Shown piece after piece: positions 27,595 to 36,595 of a stretch of 64,000 nucleotides of DNA (positions within the stretch are counted from its first letter, which is position 1; each line of letters begins with the position of its first letter). The DNA lies in the NCBI RefSeq assembly GCF_020423045.1, contig NZ_CP081943.1, forward strand, positions 2,790,001 through 2,854,000, given 5' to 3'. The DNA comes from Pseudomonas sp. MM213 (GTDB taxonomy: Bacteria; Pseudomonadota; Gammaproteobacteria; Pseudomonadales; Pseudomonadaceae). The position numbers and the translations under genes were made by a program. The notes below the pieces were generated by a model. That model saw only the letters and a program-made list of their open reading frames with translations. It did no database searches and had not been told where the DNA came from.

Positions 27595-28580
27595 GCTATG
27601 TCAGCGTCCAACATCTGCAGAAAAACTATGCAGGCACCACCGTATTCAGCGACATCAACTGCGAAATCCAGAAGGGCGAATTCGTCACCCTGCTCGGCCC
27701 GTCCGGTTGCGGCAAATCCACGCTGCTGCGCTGCATCGCCGGGCTGACCTCGGTAGATGGCGGCAAGATCTTGCTGGATGGCGTCGACATCGTGCCGCTG
27801 AGCCCGCAGAAACGCGGGATCGGCATGGTGTTTCAAAGCTATGCGCTGTTCCCGAACATGACCGTGGAGCAAAACGTCGCCTTCGGTCTGCGCATGCAGA
27901 AGGTCAACAGCGACGACAGCCAAAAGCGCGTTGCCGAAGTATTGAAACTGGTGGAGCTCAACGATTTCGCCGCCCGTTATCCGCACCAACTGTCCGGCGG
28001 TCAATGCCAGCGCGTCGCCCTCGCCCGCTCATTGGTAACCCGTCCACGCCTGTTGCTGCTGGACGAACCGCTGTCGGCCCTTGATGCGCGGATTCGCAAG
28101 CATTTGCGCGAACAGATCCGTCAGATCCAGCGCGAGCTCGGCCTGACCACGATCTTCGTCACACACGATCAGGAAGAAGCGCTGACCATGTCTGACCGGA
28201 TTTTCCTGATGAATCAGGGAAAGATCGTACAGAGCGGCGACGCCGAAACCCTCTACACCGCGCCGGTGGATGTGTTCGCTGCCGGCTTTATCGGCAACTA
28301 CAACCTGCTCGACGCCGACAACGCCTCGAAATTGCTGCAACGACCGATTACGCATCGCATCGCGATTCGCCCGGAAGCCATCGAACTGAGCCTGAACGGC
28401 GAACTTGACGCACAAGTGCGCAGCCACAGCCTGCTGGGCAACGTGATTCGCTACCGGATCGAGGCCCGGGGCGTGGAATTGGTGGTGGATGTGCTCAACC
28501 GCTCGGCGGCCGATCTGCATCCCGATGGTCAGCGCCTGGCGCTTTCCATCGATCCGACGGCCCTGTGTGAGGTAGCCTGA
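27591..28580 (+). CDS. ABC transporter ATP-binding protein
   Basis: A 329-residue ATPase: Walker A GPSGCGKSTLL (about residue 39), Q loop MVFQSYALFPN, ABC signature LSGGQCQRVALAR, Walker B LLLLDEPLSALD, switch His in FVTHDQEEAL, and a C-terminal TOBE-type regulatory domain (about 240-329). It energises the two permeases. The signature Cys (GGQCQR) is also usual in PotA-like and PhnT-like ATPases. Confidence 0.94.
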   Translation: MSYVSVQHLQKNYAGTTVFSDINCEIQKGEFVTLLGPSGCGKSTLLRCIAGLTSVDGGKILLDGVDIVPLSPQKRGIGMVFQSYALFPNMTVEQNVAFGLRMQKVNSDDSQKRVAEVLKLVELNDFAARYPHQLSGGQCQRVALARSLVTRPRLLLLDEPLSALDARIRKHLREQIRQIQRELGLTTIFVTHDQEEALTMSDRIFLMNQGKIVQSGDAETLYTAPVDVFAAGFIGNYNLLDADNASKLLQRPITHRIAIRPEAIELSLNGELDAQVRSHSLLGNVIRYRIEARGVELVVDVLNRSAADLHPDGQRLALSIDPTALCEVA

Positions 28581-28614
28581 TGACTTTGCTGATGTTGAAG
28601 AGAGAACTGCACTG

Positions 28615-29268
28615 ATGGCCCTGGCAATTTTTGATCTGGACGAAACCCTGATCCACGGCGACTGCGCCACCCTCTGGAGCGAACAGATGGGCCGGCTGGG
28701 CTGGGTCGATCCCGAGTCGTTCATGCGTCAGAACAACGAACTGATGGACGCTTACAGCCACGGCAAGTTGCGCATGGAGGAGTACATGGCCTTCAGCCTC
28801 GAACCGATGATCGGGCGCACACCCGAAGAGGTCGACCACTTGGTCGGGCCGTGGGTGGAAGACTTCATCGAACCGATCATCTTCAGCGACGCAACCAAAG
28901 CCATCGCAGCCCATCGCAAGGCCGGTGACCGGATACTGGTGATTTCGGCGTCGGGTACGCACCTGGTCAGGCCGATTGCCGACCGTTTGGGCATCGACGA
29001 GATTCTGGGCATCGAGCTGGAAGTGTTGCATGGGGTCTATAGCGGCAACACCGTCGGTACGCTGACCTACCGCGAAGGCAAGATCACCCGTTTACTGGAA
29101 TGGCTGGATGCGGAGGAGGAAAACCTGGAGGGCGCGAGTTTCTATTCCGACTCACGTAACGATTTGCCGCTGTTGCTTAAGGTAGATTTCCCACACGTGG
29201 TGAACCCTGACCCGGTATTGCTCGAACATGCCGAAAAAGCCGGCTGGCCGATCCACCTCTGGAAATAA
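28615..29268 (+). CDS. HAD-IB family phosphatase
   Basis: A 217-residue phosphoserine-phosphatase-like hydrolase. Motif I is FDLDETLIHGD (nucleophile Asp8 and Asp10), motif II SASGT, motif III Lys near EGKITR, and motif IV SDSRNDLPLL. It lacks a signal peptide. Thirty-five bases after the ABC ATPase and with AAGAGAGA before the start, it is probably the last gene of the operon. It could dephosphorylate the product released by the alkaline-phosphatase-like enzyme; the substrate cannot be read from sequence. Confidence 0.88.
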   Translation: MALAIFDLDETLIHGDCATLWSEQMGRLGWVDPESFMRQNNELMDAYSHGKLRMEEYMAFSLEPMIGRTPEEVDHLVGPWVEDFIEPIIFSDATKAIAAHRKAGDRILVISASGTHLVRPIADRLGIDEILGIELEVLHGVYSGNTVGTLTYREGKITRLLEWLDAEEENLEGASFYSDSRNDLPLLLKVDFPHVVNPDPVLLEHAEKAGWPIHLWK

Positions 29269-29278
29269 CGCAAAACCT

Positions 29279-29392
29279 TGTAGGAGCAAGGCTTGCCCGC
29301 GAAGGCGTAATTACATTCAACACTTGTGTTGACTGATACACCGCTTTCGCGGGCAAGTCGGATCGCCGCACCGCTCGCTCCTACGGGCTCGG
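29279..29392. repeat. REP doublet with an altered right arm
   Basis: The left copy is standard (TGTAGGAGCAAGGCTTGCCC). The right copy reads TTTCGCGGGCAAG, then about 15 extra bases, then CTCGCTCCTACGG: the core is interrupted. Confidence 0.75.
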
Positions 29393-29397
29393 TGTTG

Positions 29398-30360
29398 TCA
29401 GGTCAGGCTTTCGTCGATCACCAACACCAACTTCCCCGCCACCTTGTTCGTCGCCAGCTCGGCAAATGCCGCTTCGGCATCCTTGATCGGGAAGGTCTTC
29501 GCCAACTGCGGGCTCAATCGCCCTTCGGCAAACAACGGCCAGACATGCAGGCGTAAATCACTGAACAAATCCGCCTTGAACTGATCGTCGCGACTGCGCA
29601 AGGTCGAACCCAGCAACTGCACGCGTTTGGCCATCACCTGCGCCAGATCCAGTTTTGCCTCACGGCCGCCCATCAGGCCAATCAACACCCAACGGCCATC
29701 GAGAGCCAGCAGCTTGAGGTTCAGCGCGGCGTAGTTGCCGCCGACCGGGTCAAGAATCACATCGAACGGCCCCAGGTCGCTCAAACTGTCCAGATCGTCG
29801 GTACGCACCACGCCACCCTGTGCACCCAATGCTTCGCAATAGGCCAGACGCTCGGCAGAACCGACGCTGACCCAGCACGGGTTGCCAAACGCCTTGCACA
29901 GCTGAATGGCAGCTGAACCGATTCCACTTGCTCCGGCGTGAAGAAGAACTTTCTCACCCGGTTTGAGCGCAGCCAATTGAAACAAATTCAGCCAGACGGT
30001 CGCATAGACTTCGGGCAGCGCTGCCGCCTCGGCCAGGGACAATCCTTCGGGGACTGGCAGCACATGCCGTCCGTCGACAACCACCTCTTCGGCCATCCCG
30101 CCCCCGGCCAGCAAGGCGCAGACCCGATCACCGACCTGCCAGGACGAGCCCGGGCCGACCTCACTGATCACCCCGGAACACTCAAGACCCAGTACCTGAC
30201 TGGCCCCCGGCGGTGGCGGATAAAGGCCCGCCTTCTGTAACAAATCGGCGCGATTGAGGCCCGCTGCCGCCACGCGAATGCGAACTTGCCCTACATCGCA
30301 TGTAGGACCGGGCTCTTCAACCCACTCCACTTGACCGTCAACGCCTTGCAATGCTTTCAC
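29398..30360 (-). CDS. NADPH:quinone oxidoreductase, zeta-crystallin/PIG3 type
   Basis: A 320-residue zinc-independent medium-chain dehydrogenase/reductase. N-terminal GroES-like domain (GLNRADLLQKAGLYPPPPG, typical of the PIG3 subgroup), then Rossmann fold with LHAGASGIGSAAIQLCKAFG and DPVGGNY. It reduces quinones with NADPH in the cytoplasm. It diverges from prc and is convergent with the ABC operon across a REP element. Confidence 0.92.
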   Translation of the reverse strand: MKALQGVDGQVEWVEEPGPTCDVGQVRIRVAAAGLNRADLLQKAGLYPPPPGASQVLGLECSGVISEVGPGSSWQVGDRVCALLAGGGMAEEVVVDGRHVLPVPEGLSLAEAAALPEVYATVWLNLFQLAALKPGEKVLLHAGASGIGSAAIQLCKAFGNPCWVSVGSAERLAYCEALGAQGGVVRTDDLDSLSDLGPFDVILDPVGGNYAALNLKLLALDGRWVLIGLMGGREAKLDLAQVMAKRVQLLGSTLRSRDDQFKADLFSDLRLHVWPLFAEGRLSPQLAKTFPIKDAEAAFAELATNKVAGKLVLVIDESLT

Positions 30361-30465
30361 AGTGCCTCCATAGTGAGTCTGGACTGAGCCCGAAGCTGTA
30401 GCGCCGGGCTTTTTGCATTATGCGACCGGCCCTTGTGGTACCGGCGACTTCAAAGACGGCCTAAT

Positions 30466-32580
30466 ATGCGTTATCAATTGTCCCCGCGTCGAATCAGCAT
30501 GAAGCATCTGTTCCCCAGCACCGCCCTCGCCCTATTTATTGGTATCGGCCTGATGCCGATGTCGAGCAATACGTTCGCAGCCAATAGCTGGGACAAGCTT
30601 CAGCCAGATCGTGACGAAGTGATCGCCAGTCTGAATGTCGTCGAGTTGCTCAAGCGTCACCACTACAGCAAGCCGCCGCTCGATGACGCGCGCTCCGTGA
30701 TCATCTACGACAGCTACCTCAAGCTGCTGGATCCGTCGCGCAGCTACTTCATGGCCAGCGACATTGCCGAATTCGACAAGTGGAAAACCCAGTTCGACGA
30801 CTTCCTCAAGAGCGGCGACCTCAACGCCGGGTTCACCATCTACAAGCGCTACCTGGACCGCGTAAAAGCGCGTCTGGACTTTGCCCTTGCGGAGCTGAAC
30901 AAGGGCGTCGACAAGATCGACTTCACCGCCAAGGAAACCTTGCTGATCGATCGCAAGGACGCGCCTTGGCTCAAGTCCACCGCAGAGCTCGACGACCTGT
31001 GGCGCAAACGCGTCAAGGACGAAGTGCTGCGGATGAAGATTGCTGGCAAAGAGCCCAAGCAGATTCAGGAAACGCTGACCAAGCGTTACAAGAATCAGCT
31101 CTCGCGCCTGGACCAGACCCGTCCGGAAGACATCTTCCAGGCGTACATCAACACCTTCGCCATGTCCTACGACCCGCACACCAACTATCTGTCGCCGGAT
31201 AACGCGGAGAACTTCGACATCAACATGAGCCTGTCCCTCGAAGGCATCGGCGCTGTGTTGCAGAGCGACAACGACCAGGTGAAAGTCGTGCGTCTGGTGC
31301 CGGCAGGTCCTGCCGACAAGACCAAGCAGGTCGCACCGGCCGACAAGATCATCGGCGTTGCCCAGGGCAACAAAGAGATGGTCGACGTGGTCGGCTGGCG
31401 CCTGGACGAAGTGGTCAAGCTGATCCGTGGTCCGAAAGGCACCGTGGTGCGCCTGGAAGTGATTCCGGCCAGCAATGCGCCGAACGACCAGACCTCCAAG
31501 ATCGTGCCGATCACCCGCGAAGCGGTGAAGCTTGAAGACCAGGCCGTGAAGAAGTCAGTCCTCAACCTGAAACAGGATGGCAAGGACTACAAGCTCGGCG
31601 TCATCGAGATTCCGGCCTTCTACCTCGACTTCAAGGCTTTCCGTGCCGGCGATCCGGACTACAAGAGCACCACTCGCGACGTCAAGAAACTGCTGACCGA
31701 GTTGCAGAAAGAGAAAGTCGACGGCGTGGTCATCGACCTGCGCAACAACGGCGGCGGCTCCTTGCAGGAAGCCACCGAGCTGACCAGCCTGTTCATCGAC
31801 AAAGGCCCGACCGTGCTCGTGCGTAACGCCGATGGCCGGGTCGATGTACTCGAAGATGAAAACCCGGGCGCCTTCTACAAAGGCCCGATGGCGCTGCTGG
31901 TCAACCGCCTGTCCGCCTCGGCTTCGGAGATTTTCGCCGGCGCGATGCAGGACTACCACCGCGCACTGATCATTGGCGGCCAGACCTTCGGCAAAGGCAC
32001 CGTGCAGACCATTCAGCCGCTGAACCATGGCGAACTGAAACTGACCCTGGCCAAGTTCTACCGGGTTTCCGGCCAGAGCACCCAGCATCAGGGCGTACTG
32101 CCGGACATCGATTACCCGTCGATCATCGACACCAAGGAAATCGGCGAGAGCGCCCTGCCGGAAGCCATGCCGTGGGACACCATCCGCGCGGCCATCAAGC
32201 CTGCGGTCGACCCGTTCAAGCCATACATTTCGCAGCTCAAATCCGAGCATGACGTACGTTCGGCCAAAGACGCGGAGTTCGTGTTCATCCGCGACAAACT
32301 GGCCCTGGCGCAGAAGCTGATGTCGGAAAAAACCGTCAGCCTCAATGAAGCCGAGCGTCGTGCCCAACACGCGGATATCGAAGCCAAGCAGCTTGCGATG
32401 GAAAACATCCGTCGCAAGGCCAAGGGCGAAGAGCCGCTCAAAGAGCTGAAGAAAGAAGACGAAGATGTCGCTGCGGCCGAGCCGGACAAGGTCAAACCAG
32501 AAGACGATGCCTACCTGAGCGAAACGGGTCGGATTCTGTTGGACTACCTGAAACTCAACACCGCGGTTGCCAAACACTAA
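30466..32580 (+). CDS. prc: Tail-specific (carboxy-terminal processing) protease Prc/AlgO
   Basis: A 704-residue periplasmic S41 protease with an N-terminal signal (KHLFPSTALALFIGIGL), a PDZ domain (about 230-320, EGIGAVLQ) and the catalytic domain. Catalytic residues are the Ser in RLSASASEIFAGAMQDY and the Lys in TFGKGTVQT; IDLRNNGGGSLQEA is a family block. A lysine-rich C-terminal DUF3340 segment follows. The Pseudomonas orthologue PA3257 (AlgO) degrades MucA forms and affects alginate regulation. Start choice among 30433, 30466 and 30499 is uncertain. A strong terminator follows. Confidence 0.95.
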   Translation: MRYQLSPRRISMKHLFPSTALALFIGIGLMPMSSNTFAANSWDKLQPDRDEVIASLNVVELLKRHHYSKPPLDDARSVIIYDSYLKLLDPSRSYFMASDIAEFDKWKTQFDDFLKSGDLNAGFTIYKRYLDRVKARLDFALAELNKGVDKIDFTAKETLLIDRKDAPWLKSTAELDDLWRKRVKDEVLRMKIAGKEPKQIQETLTKRYKNQLSRLDQTRPEDIFQAYINTFAMSYDPHTNYLSPDNAENFDINMSLSLEGIGAVLQSDNDQVKVVRLVPAGPADKTKQVAPADKIIGVAQGNKEMVDVVGWRLDEVVKLIRGPKGTVVRLEVIPASNAPNDQTSKIVPITREAVKLEDQAVKKSVLNLKQDGKDYKLGVIEIPAFYLDFKAFRAGDPDYKSTTRDVKKLLTELQKEKVDGVVIDLRNNGGGSLQEATELTSLFIDKGPTVLVRNADGRVDVLEDENPGAFYKGPMALLVNRLSASASEIFAGAMQDYHRALIIGGQTFGKGTVQTIQPLNHGELKLTLAKFYRVSGQSTQHQGVLPDIDYPSIIDTKEIGESALPEAMPWDTIRAAIKPAVDPFKPYISQLKSEHDVRSAKDAEFVFIRDKLALAQKLMSEKTVSLNEAERRAQHADIEAKQLAMENIRRKAKGEEPLKELKKEDEDVAAAEPDKVKPEDDAYLSETGRILLDYLKLNTAVAKH

Positions 32581-32663
32581 GTTGTTACAAGCACGATGAT
32601 GGCAATTTAATGCTGACGCCCCCTTAGCGTCATCAAACAGTCATCATTCTGTCGTGAAATACG

Positions 32664-32698
32664 GGACTGAGAGCTTTGGCTCTCAGTCCTTTTTTTTT
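32664..32698 (+). terminator. Rho-independent terminator of prc
   Basis: An 11-bp perfect stem (GGACTGAGAGC / GCTCTCAGTCC) followed by nine T, 84 bases after the prc stop. Confidence 0.95.
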
Positions 32699-32712
32699 CG
32701 CCAGAGACCGCC

Positions 32713-34503
32713 ATGACCACTACCGAACAGCTGAGTGCGTTGAGTTCAATACTGACTCAAAGCGGTTTGCACAGCCTGTTCCAGCCAATCATTTCGCTCT
32801 CTGAACGACAGATCATCGGTTACGAAGCCCTCAGCCGTGGCCCCTCCAACAGCCCGCTGCACTCGCCCATCGCCTTGTTTGCCGTCGCCCGCCAGGCCGG
32901 TCGTTTGAACGAGCTGGAAATTGCCTGTCGCGAGAGCGCTTGCCGGCGCTTTAATGAGCAGCAACTGCCGGGCAAACTCTTTCTCAACGTGTCGCCGGAA
33001 TCGCTGCTCGAAGCGGCTCACCAACCGGGTCGGACCCTGCAACTGCTGCAGGATTTCGGCATACCGCCCAGCCAGGTGGTCATCGAACTGACGGAACAGA
33101 CGCCGACCGACGATTTCCAGCTGCTGCAGAACGCGCTGCATCACTATCGGGCGATGGGCTTTTCCATTGCGCTGGATGATTTGGGGGCCGGTTATTCGAG
33201 CCTGCGACTGTGGTCCGAGCTGCGGCCGGACTATGTGAAGATCGATCGGCACTTCATCGACGGCATCCATCAGGATGCGCTCAAGCGTGAATTTGTCGGT
33301 TCCATCATGCAAATCGCCAAAGCCTCTCGGGCACAAGTGATTGCTGAAGGGATCGAGCTGCCGGAGGAGCTCGCGGTGTTGACCGATATGGGCGTCGATC
33401 TGGTCCAGGGTTACTTGCTCTGCCGCCCTCAAGAACACCCGCCAAGGGAAGCGCGAAACCTGATGCCCAAACAGGACAGCTCTGCGGTGGCGCTGAACGA
33501 CGAAGGCAGTGACCTCAGTGCTCTTTTGATCGATCAGCCAGCGGTCGCGCGGGGTACGCCGACTGCCACGGTGCTGGAAGCCTTCCGCCGCCAGGCCAAC
33601 CTGAACTCACTGGCGGTGCTCGATGAGCAAGGCCACCCTTGCGGTATCGTCCATCGGCATTCGCTGTCGGACGCCCTGCTCAAACCCTTTGCCACCGACC
33701 TCTTTGCCCGCAAGCCCATCAGCCGGTTGATGAACGACGACTTTCTCGCCGTCGAGATGAGCCAGTCGCTGCAACAAGTCAGCCGCCTGATCACCAGCCG
33801 CGCCCGGCAGCGCATCGAGGAAGACTTCATCATCACCCTCAACGGCGGCTATCTGGGACTGGGTCGGGTCATCGACGTACTGAAGCTGATTACTGAACTG
33901 AAGATCCAGCAAGCCCGTTACGCCAACCCGCTAACCCTGCTGCCGGGTAACGTGCCGATCCAGCAATGCCTGACGCGCCTGCTGCAACAACAAAGGGAAT
34001 CAGTGATCTGCTACGTGGACATCGACAGTTTCAAACCCTTCAACGACATCTACGGCTACGGCCGCGGGGACGAAGTCCTGCTGTGCCTGGCGCAATGTCT
34101 GAATGATCGCGTCGACCCGTCCCGCGACTTTGTCGGCCATATCGGCGGCGATGATTTCCTGCTGGTGCTCGGGCCGGAAGACTGGCGCAAACGTTTGAAC
34201 CAGTTGCTCGACGATTTCCAAAGCCAATGCCGGCGCTTCTACCGCAGCGAACACCTGGAAGCCGGCTGCTTCATCGCCCCGAATCGCCAGGGCGTGCGCC
34301 AGGAATTTCCGTTGTTATCGCTGTCGATCGGCGTGGTGCATTTGCATCCACAGGCCTGTGGACAACTCGATGCGAGCCAGTTGGCGGAGATGGCGTCGCA
34401 GGCGAAACACCACGCGAAGAATGTGCCGGGGTATAGCGTGCATGTGATTGATAGTCTGACGGCGCCCAAGCGAGAGGATGAATTGTTGGTTGGGCAGCGG
34501 TGA
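32713..34503 (+). CDS. EAL-CBS-GGDEF c-di-GMP protein (PA3258-like)
   Basis: A 596-residue soluble protein. EAL domain at residues 1-245 with intact YEALSR, LNVSPESL, ELTEQTP, LDDLGAGYSS, VKIDRHF and AEGIEL; paired CBS domains at about 275-390; GGDEF domain at about 410-580 with the signature GGDDF (about 478). No RxxD inhibitory site precedes the GGDDF. The unusual order EAL-CBS-GGDEF and the place after prc match P. aeruginosa PA3258. CBS domains suggest nucleotide control. The EAL looks active; whether the GGDDF domain makes c-di-GMP is open. Confidence 0.93.
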   Translation: MTTTEQLSALSSILTQSGLHSLFQPIISLSERQIIGYEALSRGPSNSPLHSPIALFAVARQAGRLNELEIACRESACRRFNEQQLPGKLFLNVSPESLLEAAHQPGRTLQLLQDFGIPPSQVVIELTEQTPTDDFQLLQNALHHYRAMGFSIALDDLGAGYSSLRLWSELRPDYVKIDRHFIDGIHQDALKREFVGSIMQIAKASRAQVIAEGIELPEELAVLTDMGVDLVQGYLLCRPQEHPPREARNLMPKQDSSAVALNDEGSDLSALLIDQPAVARGTPTATVLEAFRRQANLNSLAVLDEQGHPCGIVHRHSLSDALLKPFATDLFARKPISRLMNDDFLAVEMSQSLQQVSRLITSRARQRIEEDFIITLNGGYLGLGRVIDVLKLITELKIQQARYANPLTLLPGNVPIQQCLTRLLQQQRESVICYVDIDSFKPFNDIYGYGRGDEVLLCLAQCLNDRVDPSRDFVGHIGGDDFLLVLGPEDWRKRLNQLLDDFQSQCRRFYRSEHLEAGCFIAPNRQGVRQEFPLLSLSIGVVHLHPQACGQLDASQLAEMASQAKHHAKNVPGYSVHVIDSLTAPKREDELLVGQR

Positions 34504-34514
34504 TGGGGCTGATG

Positions 34515-34600
34515 CCTTCGCGGGCAAGCCTCGCTCCTACGGGATGTGTGTCGTTATTAACGTTCACATCCCGTAGGAGCGAGGCTTGCCCGCGAAGGCG
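34515..34600. repeat. REP doublet
   Basis: Perfect inverted arms (GCCTTCGCGGGCAAGCCTCG and its complement) between the convergent EAL/GGDEF gene and the Sel1 gene. Confidence 0.88.
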
Positions 34601-34612
34601 CCGGATCAACCA

Positions 34613-35023
34613 CTAATTATCCAAAGGACCGCGAGCAGCCAACTCTTTCAATTTGATCTCAGCCAACGGATGTCCGGCCTTGGCAGCCATCGCCCAAAAC
34701 CGGGCGGCCTCATCCGGATCCGGTGCCTTGCTCGCCGTCCCGGCCAGACTGATCACCCCCACCTGATACGCCGCCTTGCCATCCCCCGCCAACGCCGCCA
34801 GGCGCAGCAAGCGGACACCTTCCTCACGAGCCCCAAGGCCCACGCCGCGAAAGGCCAGAATGTGGCCATAGAAGCTTTGAGCGTCGACATCGCCCAGGTT
34901 CGCCATGCGTGCAAGCTGGCCTTCAAGCCAACTCCAGCCGCGTGGCTGACGCACAAACCACGACCAGTGAAACAACCGGCGAGCCAGCCAGTAACCGGCC
35001 CTCGCCTTGAGCTTGAAAAACAC
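34613..35023 (-). CDS. Sel1-like repeat (tetratricopeptide-like) protein
   Basis: A 136-residue protein with an amphipathic, Trp/Phe-rich N-terminal helix (ARRLFHWSWFVRQPRGWSW) and about three Sel1-type repeats (DVDAQSFYGHILAFRGVGL; DGKAAYQVGVISLAG; HPLAEIKLKELAARG). Sel1 repeats mediate protein contacts. It abuts the next upstream gene end to end (stop at 35024) and is likely in the same operon. Specific role unknown. Confidence 0.8.
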   Translation of the reverse strand: MFFKLKARAGYWLARRLFHWSWFVRQPRGWSWLEGQLARMANLGDVDAQSFYGHILAFRGVGLGAREEGVRLLRLAALAGDGKAAYQVGVISLAGTASKAPDPDEAARFWAMAAKAGHPLAEIKLKELAARGPLDN

Positions 35024-35395
35024 TCAGGCTTCCGCCGATTCGGGGTACTCGTATTCGAACACTCGCACCACTTCCGAGGCATGCCACGAGGCGGCGGCGA
35101 CACCATCGGACGGCCCGGAGAAACGCCCCAGGCGCTCGACGCATTCGAAGAAACCGGTGCGCGGCAGGCGACTGGCGCCCTGGCTGATTACCAACGAGCT
35201 GCGCAGCGGCTGCTCGGCCTTGGCGTCCAGTGCGGCCAGGTGCTCAAGGGCCGCGGTCAAGGTTTGCATGGCCGGCGTCGGCAATTGCAGGCGCTCAAGC
35301 AACGCGCGGTAGGTCAGCAAATGACGCTGGCGGCGCGCCTGATCCAGCTCGCCCAGCAATCCGTCCCAATGTTGACGACTGATGCGTACGCTCAC
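35024..35395 (-). CDS. Hypothetical protein paired with the HTH regulator
   Basis: A 123-residue protein without recognisable domain. It is largely helical, with ISRQHWDGLLGELDQARRQRHLLTYRALLERLQL at the N terminus, and becomes acidic at the C terminus. The GTG start at 35395 follows GGAGGGAAGAATC and overlaps the stop of the HTH gene (GTGA), so the two are coupled; this decides the start over an upstream GTG. It may be a partner of the regulator, but no toxin motif is seen. Confidence 0.65.
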   Translation of the reverse strand: MSVRISRQHWDGLLGELDQARRQRHLLTYRALLERLQLPTPAMQTLTAALEHLAALDAKAEQPLRSSLVISQGASRLPRTGFFECVERLGRFSGPSDGVAAASWHASEVVRVFEYEYPESAEA

Positions 35396-35733
35396 GATTC
35401 TTCCCTCCACCCCGGCACCGTCAATTCCCAGGCCAGGCTGCGGCGAATTGCAGCGTCGGGTTGACGCTCGCCACTTTCGATCAAGGCCAGATAGGACGGG
35501 CTGATGCCTACCGTGCGGGCCAGCGCCTCAATGGCGATGCCCTTCCCTTCGCGCAAACTGCGTAGTTGATCCAGACCCGGAAGAATCTGGTCTGGTGTGG
35601 CCACGCGCTGCACAGGGGCCTCGCGCGGCGGTTGTTGATCGATGCCTGCAGCTTTGAGTAGAGCCTGATACTGAGCCCACGGAACAACCGCATACTCGGG
35701 CTCGCCTTCGCGTGTGATTATCTGAATATCCAT
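35392..35733 (-). CDS. XRE-type helix-turn-helix regulator with a Phd-like N terminus
   Basis: A 113-residue protein. Residues 1-30 (GEPEYAVVPWAQYQALL) resemble the short strand-helix start of Phd/YefM-like antitoxins; residues about 50-105 form an HTH_3/XRE domain (LRSLREGKGIAIEALARTV, ISPSYLALIESGERQP). The ATG at 35733 follows a GGGGA. It could be an autoregulator of the three-gene unit with the coupled hypothetical protein and the Sel1 protein. Confidence 0.8.
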   Translation of the reverse strand: MDIQIITREGEPEYAVVPWAQYQALLKAAGIDQQPPREAPVQRVATPDQILPGLDQLRSLREGKGIAIEALARTVGISPSYLALIESGERQPDAAIRRSLAWELTVPGWREES

Positions 35734-35846
35734 GACTTCCCCGTAGGACAACGACACTTAGCGAGTCGGCGCTTTTCCTTAGAAGTGTAATCCTAACAGC
35801 GGCCAAGGTCGCGGGGGTATGAATATAGGGATGATCCTGAATCGAC

Positions 35847-36302
35847 TCAGGTTTTTTTCGGGCCCTGCAGTTGAAGTTGTTCCAGGGTATCGGGCAAGCG
35901 CTCGACCACCGCGAGCTTCTCTGGCACCTGGCGATTGCGCCAGGCGCGGAAGGCGTTGAGCTCGTCGTCGAGAACCTTCATCAGCCAGGCGAGCACGGCG
36001 ATGTCATCGAACATGCCGAACACCGGAATGAAATCCGGAATCGCATCCACCGGGCTCAGGAAATACATCAAGCCTGCCACCACCGAGATCAGCGCTTTAG
36101 GGCTGATGGCCCGGTATTCACCGCGCCAGTAAGCCAGGCACAACGCCTGCAACAAGCGCAGGTCGTCTTTGAGCTTGCCCAAACGGTTGCCCTGGCTGGC
36201 ACCTTTGCTGGCTACCGCGAACAATAACGTCGGCAAACGCCCACGAGCTAACAGACGTCCGGCCAGTGGCAGGAAACGAGCGAAATTCCAGGGTGCTTTC
36301 AT
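35847..36302 (-). CDS. YkvA-family (DUF1232) membrane protein
   Basis: A 151-residue protein with the DUF1232 core (YWRGEYRAISPKALISVVAGLMYFLSPVDAIPDFIPVFGMFDDIAVLAWLM split over two apolar segments), in which SPVDAIPDFIP is diagnostic. The ATG at 36302 is four bases after GGGAGGA. Predicted inner-membrane associated; function unknown. It stands alone between the HTH unit and the FKBP gene. Confidence 0.87.
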   Translation of the reverse strand: MKAPWNFARFLPLAGRLLARGRLPTLLFAVASKGASQGNRLGKLKDDLRLLQALCLAYWRGEYRAISPKALISVVAGLMYFLSPVDAIPDFIPVFGMFDDIAVLAWLMKVLDDELNAFRAWRNRQVPEKLAVVERLPDTLEQLQLQGPKKT

Positions 36303-36547
36303 CATTCCTCCCGCTGAAATGTTATCCACACAAATTGTGGATAACCTTGTGAACAGAGCTGCATTTCACGGCTGAAAGCCCCGTTTCATAAGGGCTCAAC
36401 TCAGATCGGGCGTTTTTTACTCACATAAAAAAACCCAAGATTTCATTGACTTGGCGCTCCGCCGCGGCTAGCGCAGGCGCTCTCAATGGCTATGACTCCA
36501 GCCTGAAACATCCGTTCGCTTTGTTTACCCTTGCCGGACGCCAGATG

Positions 36548-36579
36548 CAACAACGCCCCGCATAAGCGAGGCGTTGTTG
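36548..36579 (-). terminator. Stem-loop after the FKBP lipoprotein gene
   Basis: CAACAACGCC...GGCGTTGTTG stem extended by CGC/GCG around one mismatch and a four-base loop, 17 bases beyond the stop on the minus strand; T-run is poor. Confidence 0.6.
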
Positions 36580-36595
36580 TCAGGACAAACGCTAA

